Origin: Cyathus striatus
Lineage: Eukaryota > Basidiomycota > Agaricomycetes > Agaricales > Nidulariaceae
Assembly: GCA_025738555.1 (NCBI GenBank)
Contig: JAOVFP010000015.1
Location: forward strand, 124,001 to 188,000
Direction of reading: 5' to 3'
Length of the DNA stretch: 64,000 bases
The notes under the pieces were generated by a model. It was not told the DNA's origin and did no database searches. It worked only from the letters and a program-made list of their open reading frames with translations. Numbering within the stretch: the first letter of the stretch is position 1; every line of letters begins with the position of its first letter. This document shows, piece after piece, positions 21,261 through 33,104 of the stretch. Position numbers and translations under genes: made by a program.

Positions 21261-22739
21261 GGCGCAGTGAAATGGCTTAGCAACTCTAAGGATAAGCGGC
21301 AGAAGCAGTATATATACTGAGTCTCTATTGCTAATAAGGAATCTATCTTCATGCGGCTTCATCAAAAGAAGATATTGGGCCTCGGCACTGAACGTTGAAC
21401 CTTAATATTCTAGGTCAGAGAAGCAGAGCGGGATGTATATAGGTTAGCTTTAGCATGTGAATCATTGTACCTTGTTCCGGTTTTAAAACCGCTTATTATT
21501 TTTATGCAATCGAATCGCATTTCCAAACACTATAGTATGACCCTACAGTCCTAGAGATGTACTTGATGATTATTCGCTATAGCGTTCAAGTCAGAATTCG
21601 GTCACACCTACATATTGCAGAATTTTGATCAAATTTTTACAGCCCCTATATTTGGAGTTGGCATGTGTCAATGAGCTGATCTGAGGTTTACACCCTTGAA
21701 CGTTTGTAGTATGTTCGCAATTAGTACAGTGTGCACGCAATTCCTTGCAGAACTATATACGGATCCTCGGAAAAATGCAAGTTTAGATACATCAAGTAAG
21801 AGAGTGCACCGATGTAACCCCACTATCCCATCTATAGTCTCTATTCCCTGTGATTGGGCTAACTTAATCAGCTTTCATTCTTCTGTCTCTGCGCCGGTAC
21901 ATCTTTGGCGCGTAAAATCTAGCAAACGTATCATGATGATGAGAACGGGATTCGGACTGATGTAGGTTGCTGCCTGTTTGTGGAGACCAGTGTTCAAAAT
22001 TTCAGCCAAAAAAGGGAATGTCAACTTCTAAGTAGAGCGATCTTTCCTTCTTTGTTCCTGTAAGATGGAAATAAGATAAAATTAGGCTGAAGAATTATGA
22101 TGCATATCGAAGTGTGCGAGTGTCCGATCCATGTTCAAGCCAGACAGGCAGACAACTTACCTCACATTGTTGGGTCCTTCAAAATTGTCGTCGTTGCAAG
22201 TGAAAAGTGGCAACCCCCATCGGTGTCCTGCTTGATTTGATGTTGGTGTTGGGATTTCAGCCGTCACTTTAATATCTAGCGGATTAGTTACGAAGGGGAT
22301 CATTGGAGAATGTGATAGTGCATGTTGGAATATACAGGGAGATTTTAGTAGTATCTGGAGTAGGATTTGGCGGAAAATAGTAGTTGCTTGTCCGTTATGT
22401 ATATATGTCCTCTGGAAATCTCAAGTTCTTATTCAAACTTAAATCAAACACTCAAAATCACACCTGTAATCAGTCTCGAAAACTAGACAGAACAATCTCA
22501 ATGTGCCTTGTTATGACTTTAAATTTAGTAAGTGCACACGATATTGTAGCTGTCATGCGATATTTGCGTCCGTTATAAGCTGTAAGTGACAGATCTCTTT
22601 TATTGCCGAAGGACCCTGGAGGAATGCCGACACCGACGATTCAGTGTCATACACTGGGGTTGGCGCTAGATTTATGCTCCGTTAAGATCAGGCCAGGACC
22701 TGTGGATGAGAGTGACAGCTCTGATATCATACCTTCACT
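21261..22739. other. Intergenic region upstream of the DUF6533 gene
   Basis: Contains the promoter side of the minus-strand gene. Scattered short open frames, no recognisable protein and no paired terminal repeats. Confidence 0.4.
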
Positions 22740-22756
22740 TCCTTCCTTTTCCTTTC

Positions 22757-23045
22757 AAACCATCATCTTCTCATTATGTGCGCGATCTCTTGCGATACTG
22801 ATGTTGCGCGCGAGGAAGAAGTTGAGGATTGTTCCGTCTGTAAAACAAAAGATGGGGGGTTAGGGTGGGTATTAAAGGAAGAGGGGGGAGAAGGGAAGGG
22901 GTGACGGACGGGTGTGGATGTTGAAGGGTACTTGGTATCCGAATGTTGTATCGTTTGATAGGCCTGTTATCCTCGGAGAGCTGTGGGACTTTTAGCTTGT
23001 AGAAGATAGTAGGGGACAAGGGAAAGGATGTACTTTGCCAAAAAG
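22757..23045 (-). pseudogene. Rrt8/Lds-like relic, copy d
   Basis: About 290 bp homologous to the middle of the Rrt8/Lds-like copies: the segment with CTCTCCGAGGATAACAGGCC, the TTCGGATACCAAGTACCCTT exon end, a polypyrimidine intron, and the start of the exon encoding ILNFFLARNI. Both outer parts are missing. It lies close to copy b and may have arisen in the same duplication. Confidence 0.65.
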
Positions 23046-23210
23046 ATCTGAAGACCCGATAGAGTTTAGAGTTTATTCATGCTCATGTTCCAATTGGCTG
23101 TAGATTTTGCCTTCTTGGAATAATTCAGTGAAAAAGAATATAAAGCCAGGTGCAAACCCTACACAACTCAACATGAATGACTGACAATCCTATCCATACC
23201 ACGTTCAAAG

Positions 23211-23483
23211 ATGGGCGGATATCCAGTCATATTCATCGGCTACGAGCTCGAAGAAGGTCCTCTAGATATCAACCAATCTTCAGCTGACATCACCAGCACA
23301 AGAGAAGCAACCAAATCGCTTCTCCGCCTCATCGAATCAGAAATAAAAAGGCCAGCCAGAATCGTTAGATATGACGACCTCAATGGTCAAACGCACAAAT
23401 TTATCTGTTTCTTTGCGGATCTCAGCGGATATCGACGCTATTCCGGTACCTTCTGCATTTTTAGGCGTGTCGAAGTGGGTTAA
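23211..23483 (+). CDS. Hypothetical 90-aa open frame
   Basis: Starts MGGYPVIFIGYELEEGPLD and has no low-complexity bias. I recognise no domain. A second plus-strand frame overlaps its end (ISADIDAIPVPSAFLGVSKW). This may mean that one longer gene has been split by a frameshift near 23400. No paralog was seen in the window. It could be real, a relic or chance. Confidence 0.35.
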   Translation: MGGYPVIFIGYELEEGPLDINQSSADITSTREATKSLLRLIESEIKRPARIVRYDDLNGQTHKFICFFADLSGYRRYSGTFCIFRRVEVG

Positions 23484-23939
23484 GACGAACGGGAAGTTAG
23501 AGCGCATGTTTTGTCCGTGTGACGGTGGTTTCTTACGGCGCTGTTATTGGATGTGTTCGATTCACTGCTTCATTGATGGATTGTGTTTGATTTTAAAGGG
23601 GTTTTAGGGAGTCTTGAAAGGTGTCGTTGTGTTAGGATAGCGAGGATTTATGGTTGAGATGCATTAATAGCCCTCTCGTAGAGAGCCAGATTGATAATCA
23701 TATTGATATTGATAGATAATACTGGAAGAATAAAGTAGCTAGGTATTCATATCAGGAGTACGCACCATTTTCCATGTATAAAGATCGCGTGTTGTGCACG
23801 ATGCTACCCATCCATGCGATCATTGCCCGACGACGCTCGTCTGTGAAAGCAAGTTGGTAGGCTTCGTGGTAAATCCCTCGCCATCAGACAGTCTGTCATT
23901 TTTGTGCTGGGCATCTAGTATATTTAGTGTAAGATAGCG
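23484..23939. other. Non-coding spacer
   Basis: No gene or repeat recognised between the small open frame and the start of the duplicated block. Confidence 0.4.
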
Positions 23940-24451
23940 GTATGGCAAAGATTACTTACTTACTGCAACATCCAGACCAGACCCCTTCACAATTGCAACA
24001 AAATAAACATCACCGGCACCCGAAGTTGTCTGATGAAACGCATCTTGCCACCCTTGTCGATCGTCGGATTATGGATATCACTGTCAGAAAGCCCTCGCGC
24101 GGCGCGGCGGGTACAGTCCCCGCTTGATGGATGAATATTGAATTGTTATGGTAAGTTGAATTGATGAAGGATTGGTGGGGATGCATGCATAACAGCGGTA
24201 GGTAGGAAACGGTAGCGGCCCCAGCAGTGGTAGCGCATCGGAGAGCAGTGTGCCAAGTTTCAACGGTGTTGGCTCCAGACTCGCACAATTTAAATCGGAG
24301 TTTTATGAAATTCGGGTACACCCGAAATCTACGCGAATGTCACGACCACGTGTCAACTATCCCCATCCCGTCCCTGTCCTACTTATCCCAACACCGCAGC
24401 ATCCAACTCATCCCCGTCCGCGCGCGCCCCCACCACCCAACACACCCTACC

Positions 24452-25633
24452 ATGTCCACAACAACCCCAGAAACACTCAGTGCACTCTTTGAATCAAACA
24501 CTCCGTCACACGTGCATAACATCCAAATTCCCCCCGAACTCCGACGCGCAACACTCCGTATGAAATTCTCCCCTTCGTCACATGTTATCGTAAGCGTGTA
24601 CCGCCTGTTTACGGATAAGTTGATATATGGACCTGCGTGGGATGTTGGTGCTGTTTGGTACGTTCCTGTCTCCCTACCATGGTCTTCTACGAGCTAAAAC
24701 TCCCTCAGCTCTCCGAGGATAACAGGCCTACATATAAAACGACACAATATTCGGATACCAAGTCCCCTTCAATATCCACACCTGTCCTTCCCCCCTCCCC
24801 CTTCTCCCACCCTAACCCCCCAACTTTTTTTGTCCAGATGCAACAATCCTCCTCGGCTCACAACTAACAACAATCCTCAACTTTTTCCTCGCGCGCAACA
24901 TCCGTATCGCACGAGATCGCGCATGAGCATATACCGTCCAATCCCGTGGAGAAGGTCCTGAATTCTTTAAACCGCATGTGGAAGAGTGGAGTACGCCTCC
25001 TGTTGTGGATATGAAATCCAAGTGGAGATTGTTGACGACGAAGGTGCTGGGTGGGTGGTTTGGGAATTTCGTGGTTAAACAGGGTATGTGGTTTATTTGA
25101 TTGGTGTGGAAGTACTGATGGTGCGGTGTAGTTTTACTCCTCCCATTTGACTTTTACCCGTTCGTTGAGATATTGGTCTCAGCATGGCTAAAAGCCCTCG
25201 GAACAGCACAGTATTTGCATAAACAAGTACTTCCCTTCCCCTCCCTCCCCTTTCCACCCCCGCATCATACTAACCATGGCCACGACACAGTACTTTGAAG
25301 CGAAAGGAATGTCAGAGTATCAAGTAGCTGTGTTTATGGAGGAGCGAAAGTGGGATTATAGGGGTATGTCTCCCCACCCTATCTTCCCTTGCCTATTCAA
25401 TTCAAACAAAACTAACACTCAAACGAAGCATTCGGATTCACAGCGTCCCTACTCGAAAGCCTCCCCATAATCGGATTGGTATTTAGCATTTCGAATAGGA
25501 TTGGTGCAGCGATGTGGGCTTATGGTGTGTTCCTTCCTTCCTTCTTTATTTTAAAATATATTGATGAGATTTATAGGGGGTAGATTTGGAGAAGAGGCAG
25601 CATCATGTTGCTAAGCGTCTCAAGGCAGAGTAA
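24452..25633 (+). pseudogene. Rrt8/Lds-like membrane protein, broken copy b
   Basis: Fungal EI24-like family with yeast Rrt8/Lds1/Lds2 (identified from memory of motifs). It keeps the ATG (MSTTTPETLSALFES), NIQIPPELRRATLRM and VYRLFTDKLIYGPAW. The middle exon has AQYLHK, YFEAKGMSEYQVAVFMEERK, then FGFTASLLESLPIIGLVFS and NRIGAAMWAY. The last exon gives DLEKRQHHVAKRLKAE before TAA at 25631. The 3' part is the best preserved of all copies, with GT...AG introns that hold frame. The break is internal. After GPAWD about 45 nt, and then a further stretch of over 100 nt present in copy c, are missing, so the frame runs into a stop at PVSLPWSSTS. Confidence 0.8.
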
Positions 25634-26279
25634 GGCGGGTGGGAGGAGGGATTCCGAGAGGGAGTGTATTCTACATAATTTCGAGCGTGCTTATGTATGC
25701 ATGCGCTTTTTAATTGCTTTTTTGTGTTCTCCTTCGTAGCTCACAATTTATAAACGCCAAGGCAACGACTCAATGTCATACTTCGTTGTCCTTTAGTCTG
25801 GATAAATTAGGTTCTACGAAGGTGGTTGATATGATTTTCTATGCCTCAGAAATGCCAAGGTTCACCTCCAGTGACCGGTATTTAAGAAATCATTTAGCTA
25901 ATTCAGTTATTCAGAATCGTGCTCGATCCACAGGTTCAGCAGCATGCATCAATATAAGACAAATGCCTCGGTATAATTAGCCGGCTCATCTGGTTACACA
26001 ACGCAACGAGCGCACACAAGACTAAGTTAATGCAAACAGTGTACTCAACGACTTGGTGTCTCAGTTAAGTTATAGAATAATGATCTTGAGATGTCCGTTG
26101 ATATGTCAACTTATAAGACACAGTCAAAGAGGAAGATAAATAATAAACAAACTCTAGTTGAGCATTCCGTCAGTCACTTTGACTCATTCCTCGTATCCTG
26201 CCACTTCATCTCTTGTTTCCATTTTCAAGCACTAGTTCCATTTTGAGCTTCTGAAAAACTAAACGAGGCAGGATAATAG

Positions 26280-26580
26280 TAATGTCCGCTGGTAGTAATC
26301 CAGGTATCATATTCTAGCTCCCTCTAAACTGTGGTTATGATATTGATCTATCGTTCAAGCCACCTTCTCAATTTCATCTCTTGAATCCACTTCAGGCATG
26401 TCGGATCTGCTGCTATCTCCGTTCGCATTGTATATTTAGGTGAGTCGTTAGTCAGGTTCTCCAACGGCAGCCGACACCAAATTACATCACGTAGATCATT
26501 CCCCCAACATTTCCCCGCTATCCAAACCGGTGACAGCCACCCGAGCGAACCACGCTACAGTGCAACTGGGCACCTCTCCA
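26280..26580 (+). pseudogene. Relic of the SET-domain gene, 5' part only
   Basis: Aligns with exons 1-3 and introns 1-2 of the gene at 38091. AATCCAG/GTATCATA matches AATCCAG/GTATGATA. CATTGTATATTTAG/GTGAGT matches the exon 2 donor, TTACATCACGTAG matches the intron 2 acceptor, and GACAGCCACCCGAGCGAAC is identical in both. Homology fades beyond 26580, where unrelated sequence and a MITE follow. The SET domain itself is absent. Confidence 0.75.
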
Positions 26581-26770
26581 ACACGTCACGTTTTAGGGAA
26601 AGAAATTTTTTGCGGATTTTTTTGATATTTTTTTTCAGAAGGAAACCAACCAAAAGAATGCGATTTACGTTGTCTTCTCAAATTTTCCCACGCTGTTTCA
26701 CTTTCAGCGGGTGGATCAGAAAAATTTGGGGGCTATTTTGACAAAGTTTGTAATTGATTTAACCAAGACG

Positions 26771-27805
26771 TACTGTCGGCTATCAGGAACTCGGTCACAC
26801 CTGGAACACGGTCACAGCTCATCCTCCAGCTTCCACATCAGCCATTTGTGCAAATTTTTGATACAGTACAGTACATTACTATAATATCTATATAGTATAT
26901 AAGTATTTAGATTGCTAATCTCTTGTACATTGAGAAATTCAGAACTTAGTTGACCGCTACAACCAAAAATGGCTAAATCTAAGATGCAGATTCCCACACT
27001 CTAGAAGGAAGATAATGCTGCAGCCGTATGCAGCGCATCCAAAGCATACAATCATGCTATATATCTATTTTAAAGCCCCCTGTATTGATTTGGACTGCTT
27101 TATAAATCTCATTTTCACTCGTTTCTATACTATTTCACCAGTCTACACATCAGAGTGGTACAAAGAAGCAGTTTCAAGGTGTACATTGAACTGTTTGTAT
27201 CTTTCATAAATGGTAGAAAGATGCTACAAAAATTATAAGGCCGAATACATACAATCATTGCATTATTATTCAAGTTTTAAAGTAATTTTAGCTATTTTAT
27301 TTTGTTTAGAAACTGTAGATCTATCCAGAACCTCTACTTTTCATTTTTTCGTTCTAACATATCAAATACTGGATGCCTCAGGCCGGATCAACCACTGTAG
27401 TTAATCATTATAAGTAGAATAAATATTGGTTAATATTTTACAGCCGTTTTTGAAGTATAATGTGCAAATTTGTGGCTTCAAACATCGAAATCATTGTTAT
27501 TCATGGAACGATGATATTTATTTGTTAAGTCCGAGTAAGTCCGGTAAGCTTAGTTCGGCTGCTAGACAAGCCCTGATATTATTAATAAGGGGTGGCCGGG
27601 TTCCCGGTTTTTCCACTTTCTGAGGTCTCGCGACAAAAATATTCGTAACATCTCATAGAATGCTTCAAAAAATGCGATTAAAGTTGGAAATGGTTCTATA
27701 CAAGGTCTTCTATGTAGCACATGTATTTTATTCTAAATCCAGTCTTTAAAAGTTAGAAATTTCGAATTTACGCTAATGTGACCGAGTTCCTGAGATAGTA
27801 CAGTA
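26771..27805. mobile_element. 1.03-kb non-autonomous TIR element (TACTGT type)
   Basis: Starts TACTGTCGGCTATC and then AGGAACTCGGTCACA; the right end is the inverse, TACTGTACTATCTC and then the same AGGAACTCGGTCACA. The TA at each edge is a candidate target duplication, as in Tc1/mariner-type elements. The interior has no transposase motif; its open frames are at most 64 codons. It lies in the first segmental copy, after the SET relic. Confidence 0.75.
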
Positions 27806-28168
27806 TATCAAACATGTTGAAAATAACACTTTCTCCACTCAAACAGTATTTCTAAGGAACAATTACCATTTATGGAAGGCATATGTAGGAGAAGACGTCA
27901 GCCAGAAAATCTTAGGGTTAGAAATTTCTCACGAATTACATAATATTATTACTATATATAGTATAAATATGATTATGTAATAAGGGTTGTTTCATTTTTT
28001 CCGGGACCAAAAAAAAAAATTCAGCCAATCATCTTGTAATTCACAGCAATAATAGAACTAACCAATCTATCATCTCTAAATGTGGTTTGGAGTTGATTAG
28101 AAGTGTTGGTGAAAAGTAGTTTATGTTTTAAAAATTTTGATGGTTCCCTGCCAAATCAATTGATGCGA

Positions 28169-28846
28169 GGTGACTCTCAGTAAAAACGGTAAGTCAGTGA
28201 CAAGTAGCCGAAATACACTAGTTTAGTCATCTGAGGGTCGAAGTTTGGTCGAAATTGAGCAAGTGGTGACTAAAGTGCCAAAAATTTGATGTTAGTCCGA
28301 CTATTGAATGACTGCAGTTAATTTTAAAATAATTCTATGTTTTCATCTTTATATCACGAATATCTCTTTGCATACTTACCCAATCATTCTTTAATTTTGG
28401 ATTATGAATGTCATACCACTGCCCAATAGGTGTCCCGAATTATACTAAGATTACACAACAAATGAGTTTAGAATTCCGTTTTCAGTTCCAAAAGTTGCTG
28501 TCTATTTCGGGAACACTCAGGGATTAATGTTAATTAACCGCAGTCATTGATTTTGCATTCATTAGCCGTACTCAATTCTTAAATTTCTGGCCTCAAAAAA
28601 AGGAACCAAATGTAAGCGAGTGTAAGCGAGAGGCATCCATTGGTTGAAAAGCTCGCTTACACTTGGTTCCTTTTTTTTTGACGCCAGAAATTTAAGAATT
28701 GAGTACGGCTATTAGTCGGACCAACATCAGATTTTTGGCACTTTAGTCACCACTTGCTCAATTTCGACCAAACTTCGACCCTCAGATGACTAAACTAGTG
28801 TATTTCGGCTACATGTCACTGACTTACCGTTTTTACTGAGGGTGAC
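28169..28846. mobile_element. Foldback element with about 200-bp arms
   Basis: The left arm (28169-28303, continued at 28561-28630) and the right arm (28652-28846) are near-perfect reverse complements, from CTCAGTAAAAACGG at the tips to GTAAGCGAG at the loop (28631-28651). The left arm is split by a 257-bp insertion, while the right arm is continuous. No coding sequence. It belongs to the foldback/long-TIR MITE type; class not determined. Confidence 0.9.
28304..28560. mobile_element. MITE nested in the foldback arm
   Basis: Interrupts the left arm between GTCCGACTA and TTAGCCGTACTC. Its own ends are inverted: AATGACTGCAGTTAATT (from 28307) and AATTAACCGCAGTCATT (to 28548). About 12 extra bases (to 28560) remain at the right junction. 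No coding capacity. Confidence 0.75.
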
Positions 28847-28849
28847 TGG

Positions 28850-29655
28850 TTGCACTGTACATCGCTAAAGCTGAACCCATTCCCACAGACGTTGAATTCA
28901 TAGACAATTATACTCTCCTATTGTGGAGTTTCCGAATTAAAGTCAGAGGGTTAGACTTCGATAACGGAAACACACGGAAAAGGGGTTAGAGTTCGAGGTG
29001 CCGAGAACTTACAATCACTTAGGAAATATGTGTCTAATGTCTCGTATTCAGGAACTCTAAAGTACAGGGTACTCTACTGGGGTTTATATAAGTATCTACG
29101 AGGTATGTATGAGTCAGAGTGAGTAATGAGTGAGTCAGAAACAGTATATATCGAGTCAGGGAAAGTTTTAGAAGGGGGGAAAGGTTTTGTATCGAGTAGG
29201 TAAGATGAGTAAGAGAATATGGAATGTGAGTAAGGAAAAGGGAGAACGTTAATAGAGAAGGGAAAGAGAGTCGTGCTTGGATGAGTCTTGAGGAGGCGGT
29301 ACCGACAATGTCAACAGTACCGTAGGTCAAAGCGGAAGCGTTAGAGAGAGGGAGCCAATAAGTGAGGAGGGAGCATATGGAAGTAAAGTCGTTATCGCAT
29401 GGACGGTCCATGCGACGGTGTTCGTATCACGTGACTACGTTGATTGCTGACGTCAGAGCTCTGCAAGGTCGAGACCTTACACCTATGTGGCCGAGTTCCA
29501 AGATCAAATAACTTATATGGAACGACCGAATGCCTATTTCGTAAGGGGTGTGTAGTAGGTAATAGTGCAAGTATCGGAGAATGGAGCAGATATAATAAGG
29601 GTAAAATCAAGAAAGATCAAGAAATAACGAACAACTTGACTCTCGGTATGAAAGT
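28850..29655. other. 3' flank of gene D1
   Basis: 29500-29650 (minus strand) is homologous to the region behind gene D2 at 41770-41870 (shared CTCCATTCTCCGATACTTGC and ACACCCCTTACGAAATA), so the duplication includes the 3' untranslated region. The rest shows no gene. Confidence 0.5.
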
Positions 29656-30877
29656 CTAACTCCTGTTAAATTGCCCACGTATGACCGTGTTTCTCGTGTT
29701 GTTTGAGTTAGTATTGCTCGTCACACCCCCTGAACGTGTTATACTGAAGGTCCCAGAGGTGGAATCATCGGTCATGCTACCCGACACGGTGGATATGGGA
29801 GGACGGATAGGATAGACACTTGAAGCTCGACGAGTGGAGTCGACCGGTGGGGCATGAGCTGTGGAATTTGAGTTTGGCGTACGACCGGCGGAGTCGACTG
29901 GTGTGCTAGGACGTGTCGGTATAAAAGGAACTGCTAAAAGATCTGGGCTCAGACGAGTGAGGTCTCCACCGATGTTGGCAGAAGGATTGCTTCCAGATGA
30001 GGTACTAGAAGCTTGAACCGAGACGCAATGTGGTTCGTTTACTGGACTGACTACCACATGTTCAGGTTGCGCACATTCACGTCGAAACTCCTGAGTATTC
30101 TGTGCTTCTTCTGCGGCTGCGTTTCTCGAATTGAGGGATGTATGTGAAAGGCTCCGTTGCACGGTTCTCGGTTTGCACACCCTTATTGCTTCCAAAATGA
30201 GATTTTGAATCCGTGTAAAGTCATCTACATCTTTGCTGATGAGCTGTATGCCCCAATGTTTCTAAGTAGCGAGACGTCTTCAGTCCAGATTTCAAAAGTC
30301 TGATAGAAGCTACTACGCACTGCATAAGTCTTAACAGCCTCCTTAAGTTCGATACGTAGTCTCTTGGTTCGATTCATGTTATGGTAGAATTTTAACAGAC
30401 GGAAAAGGATATTTTCGCGTATGGCCTTAGATGTGATGCACCCAACTTGCTGCAGGGTACTGATTTAAAATTAGAGATTACGCGAATAAGAAACACAGCA
30501 TTTGATTATATATGACGTACTCGGAGAGCTTCTGCAGAGAGGAAAAAGCGGTGTTCAATTCCGCATGTCCTTGAAGTGCCTTCAACACTTCTACCATCAT
30601 GCATGTGACAAGACAAATATCCGTGGTGATTTTTGCAAAGAATTCGAGGTCGATGCGTAAAGACATCTAAAATGGCACGTTAGAGCTAAAGAATGAGATA
30701 AACGGTCGAAACGATCACATGGCAAACGACATCCCTCAAGAGTGTGTCCGTTATGTTGCAAGCATTCTTAACGCAAGTTATAGATATGTCCGATTCCTCC
30801 CCAATGCGTAGCGTCTTCAGGTGAACCTCGGTGACAGCTATCTTGTGCTGTTGCAGGTAGGGTGCAGTAACGTTCAT
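29656..30877 (-). CDS. Unrecognised protein D1, paralog of D2; original start codon lost
   Basis: No family recognised. About 340 aa in four exons with the same introns as D2: exon 1 30877-30719, intron 30667-30718, exon 2 from 30666 (MSLRIDLEFFAKITTDICLV). The N-terminal 200 residues are predicted helical (KIAVTEVHLKTLRIGEESD; ERLR-type segment). The C-terminal 150 are rich in Ser, Thr, Asn and Pro (SNTNSNNTRNTVIRGQFNRS). The D2 start ATGAAGTT reads ATCAAGTT here, so initiation must use the next ATG (30877), removing about 16 residues. All later exons are open, so the gene could still be expressed. The promoter region is conserved with D2 (TATATAATAATAGAGGAT, CCAGTGCCCGTCAATA). Confidence 0.65.
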
Positions 30878-30979
30878 GTTGCTCGGTTTTGAAAAAAGAA
30901 GCGTTCCAATAACTTGATGCTTGCTACAGCCTACAATGGGTGTGGATATTGACGGGCACTGGAGAAAAAGGACGGGGTA

Positions 30980-32185
30980 CAGCTAGAATACAGAGCATTT
31001 CATGACCACCATCCTCTATTATTATATAGTGAACAAAGAAATTCTGAAGAAAAGAATTTAGAAGCGGTATATTGGCGGTATACCTCGAGTCTGTAGCCCC
31101 CGTACATCTCGATTGGATCTAAAGATCACGCTAACCTCAAATGCTTTGTCAGGTGATTGGTTTGCTCACATAATGCAAGTCAGTTCGAGCGACACACTGG
31201 CGCTTATACCGTTATCCTTCACGTTCGACGTGTAATTAACTATACATTCTAGATAGTTACACACAAGGCACCTAGATATTGTCCCGCCGTCTAAAGGATG
31301 CACATTACGATACATTTAAATTAAATTACGAGTATAAGAATCACCAAAACTGTTATAAATGGTTTGGTGAAACTATCAATTACAACGTGATGTATACTAT
31401 ATACTAAGTGAAGTGCAGGCAAGTAATTAATGTACACATGAATAACAGCGACCGATATAACTACAAAGATAAATGTCTCATGTATATAACTCACTTATTG
31501 TATCATTAAATAGGTGGTATGGTCATGTACTGTTTGTCGAAATTAACAACTAGCACTGTACTAGATGTGTAGATAAAATATTGTTTTTATAAACCTTCAG
31601 TTGCCTTTGTCTCAGGGGTATATTTTTCTTGAGTACATATTCTGACTACCTGATCGAATTTAAATACATACTTATTAATCTAACGGTTATTTTTATTTTA
31701 TTTCCCTGGTAGTTTTGCAGGCCAGAGTAATGTCAGAATAATATAAGTAAAGATGCACTTCATGTTTGAAGGCTACATTAAAATATCAAAAAAATACTAA
31801 ATGTATCTGAAATATTCTCACTTATGAACGCCACACATAACGAAACAAACATCCACCACCCAAGGACACAATACACATACTGGCTATGTTTTCTGAAAAG
31901 TCTAGAACTTACCAAATGAGCGGCTCACAGGCAATCGTTGGGCAATCGAGCTGGACGGCGAGAAGCGAATAATTTCGGGGGTGCTCACCATTTTGGGCTT
32001 ATCGAGATGTAACGGGGGACTCAAAACCGGTATACCCCAGAATCCCAGCGCTTCAGATGACTCTCGTGAACTGGTCGGCTTCGTTGTTGCTTGTAATCAG
32101 ACTCTTGAAGTCAATTTTATTTTCTTTGTTGCGCTCTAGTGTCGTTCAATACAGGAGTATAGGGACTATACAGTGTAAGTACGAG
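30980..32185. other. AT-rich intergenic region
   Basis: Begins with the conserved D1 promoter (TATA-like TATATAATA on the minus strand near 31020); beyond that I see no gene, paired repeat or RNA. Confidence 0.45.
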
Positions 32186-32360
32186 GTATCACTAATCGAA
32201 AGATTACTTACTGTAACATTCAGACTAGACCCTGTTCAATTGTAATACTACAAACATCACCCGACGTTCTTCGGATGAAACGCCAGAATTCTTCTGTGTC
32301 GATCTTGTGGCACTCCTGTCATCGTCGGATATCACTACTGTCAGATAAAGGCTTAAAGCC

Positions 32361-33096
32361 AGGACCCCCGAAAACCCTGCTGGAACTTAGATTTCGGAGG
32401 GGGGGTTTGTGTCCGGATGGGTTTTTCGAAAATATGTCCGGAAAGCATCTAAGTCAGCTCCGAAATCCCAAATTTTGTCCGGATTCCGCGTTCTAAGTTC
32501 AAAATTTTCGTTATTTGTTTAAATTGAGCTCCCAGACCTCCCGTGCCTTGTAATGGTGTCTACGAACATGGAGTAAATACATGAACCTATCACAGTTTTG
32601 TAGATAAGCGTGCTTCCATGCTAATTTTCATCATCTGAATCCTTTTTCTTCCTTGAATTGAAAGCCTTGAGTGCCGAATTGAGTTTACTGATTTGAGTTT
32701 CCAGCTTCTTAAACATGATCATATACTCTGGATCCAAGGCTAAGCCGCCATCAGGCTGAACTGTGATAGAAGATGGAGGTAAGACCATCAGAAATCGAAT
32801 TGAAGTAATGAGCTGGAATTGGTGGGTAAAAAGTAGAACAGTAGCTTGAGGGTACACCGTGAAATGATTTGCGATGCTGTTTTCGAAAACTTGATCGACA
32901 ATTGATTCGTATCCATGGCATAATGCAGGATGAAGTGCACCCGCCAACTCTCCCAACAATTCCTTAGGAGGAATATTGCGGTACCAGAGAACATGAGTAT
33001 TACTTGAAGGCGGTTCCATGCTGTACCAGTCAAATACACAGGGAAACTTTGTGTCCGGATGGGCATCTAAGTCATCTGAGGATTTTCGGGGGTCCT
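32361..33096. mobile_element. 736-bp hAT-like element carrying a small ORF
   Basis: The ends are inverted repeats (AGGACCCCCGAAAACCCT at 32361; the right end reads AGGACCCCCGAAAATCCT when inverted, ending at 33096). They are flanked by a perfect 8-bp duplication TTAAAGCC (32353-32360 and 33097-33104). The 8-bp duplication points to hAT. The paralogous position near 24095 in segmental copy 1 has no insertion. The only sizeable frame is the 132-codon minus-strand ORF described separately; there is no transposase. Confidence 0.85.
32621..33019 (-). CDS. 132-aa hypothetical protein inside the hAT-like element
   Basis: Starts MEPPSSNTHVLWYRNIPPKE and ends in a predicted coiled coil with a charged tail: MFKKLETQISKLNSALKAF, then SRKKKDSDDEN. 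It fills more than half of the element and has balanced composition. It shows no similarity that I can see to hAT transposase motifs. It may be a captured gene fragment, an accessory protein of the element, or chance. The strand is opposite to the Rrt8/Lds and SET genes around it. Confidence 0.5.
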   Translation of the reverse strand: MEPPSSNTHVLWYRNIPPKELLGELAGALHPALCHGYESIVDQVFENSIANHFTVYPQATVLLFTHQFQLITSIRFLMVLPPSSITVQPDGGLALDPEYMIMFKKLETQISKLNSALKAFNSRKKKDSDDEN

Positions 33097-33104
33097 TTAA
33101 AGCC

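Larger units (their letters stand above)
23940..26580 (+). repeat. Segmental duplication, copy 1
   Basis: Matches 32190-38350 in the same orientation, in pieces. 23940-24110 matches 32190-32350 (GATTACTTACT..., GTCGGAT...ATCACT). 24170-24270 matches 34510-34620 (CAGCGGCCCCAG). 24287-25690 matches 35440-37020 (the Rrt8/Lds-like gene). 25820-25900 matches 37133-37210 (CCAGTGACCGGTATTT), and 26280-26580 matches the 5' part of the SET gene at 38091-38350. The second copy is longer because of insertions. Confidence 0.85.
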
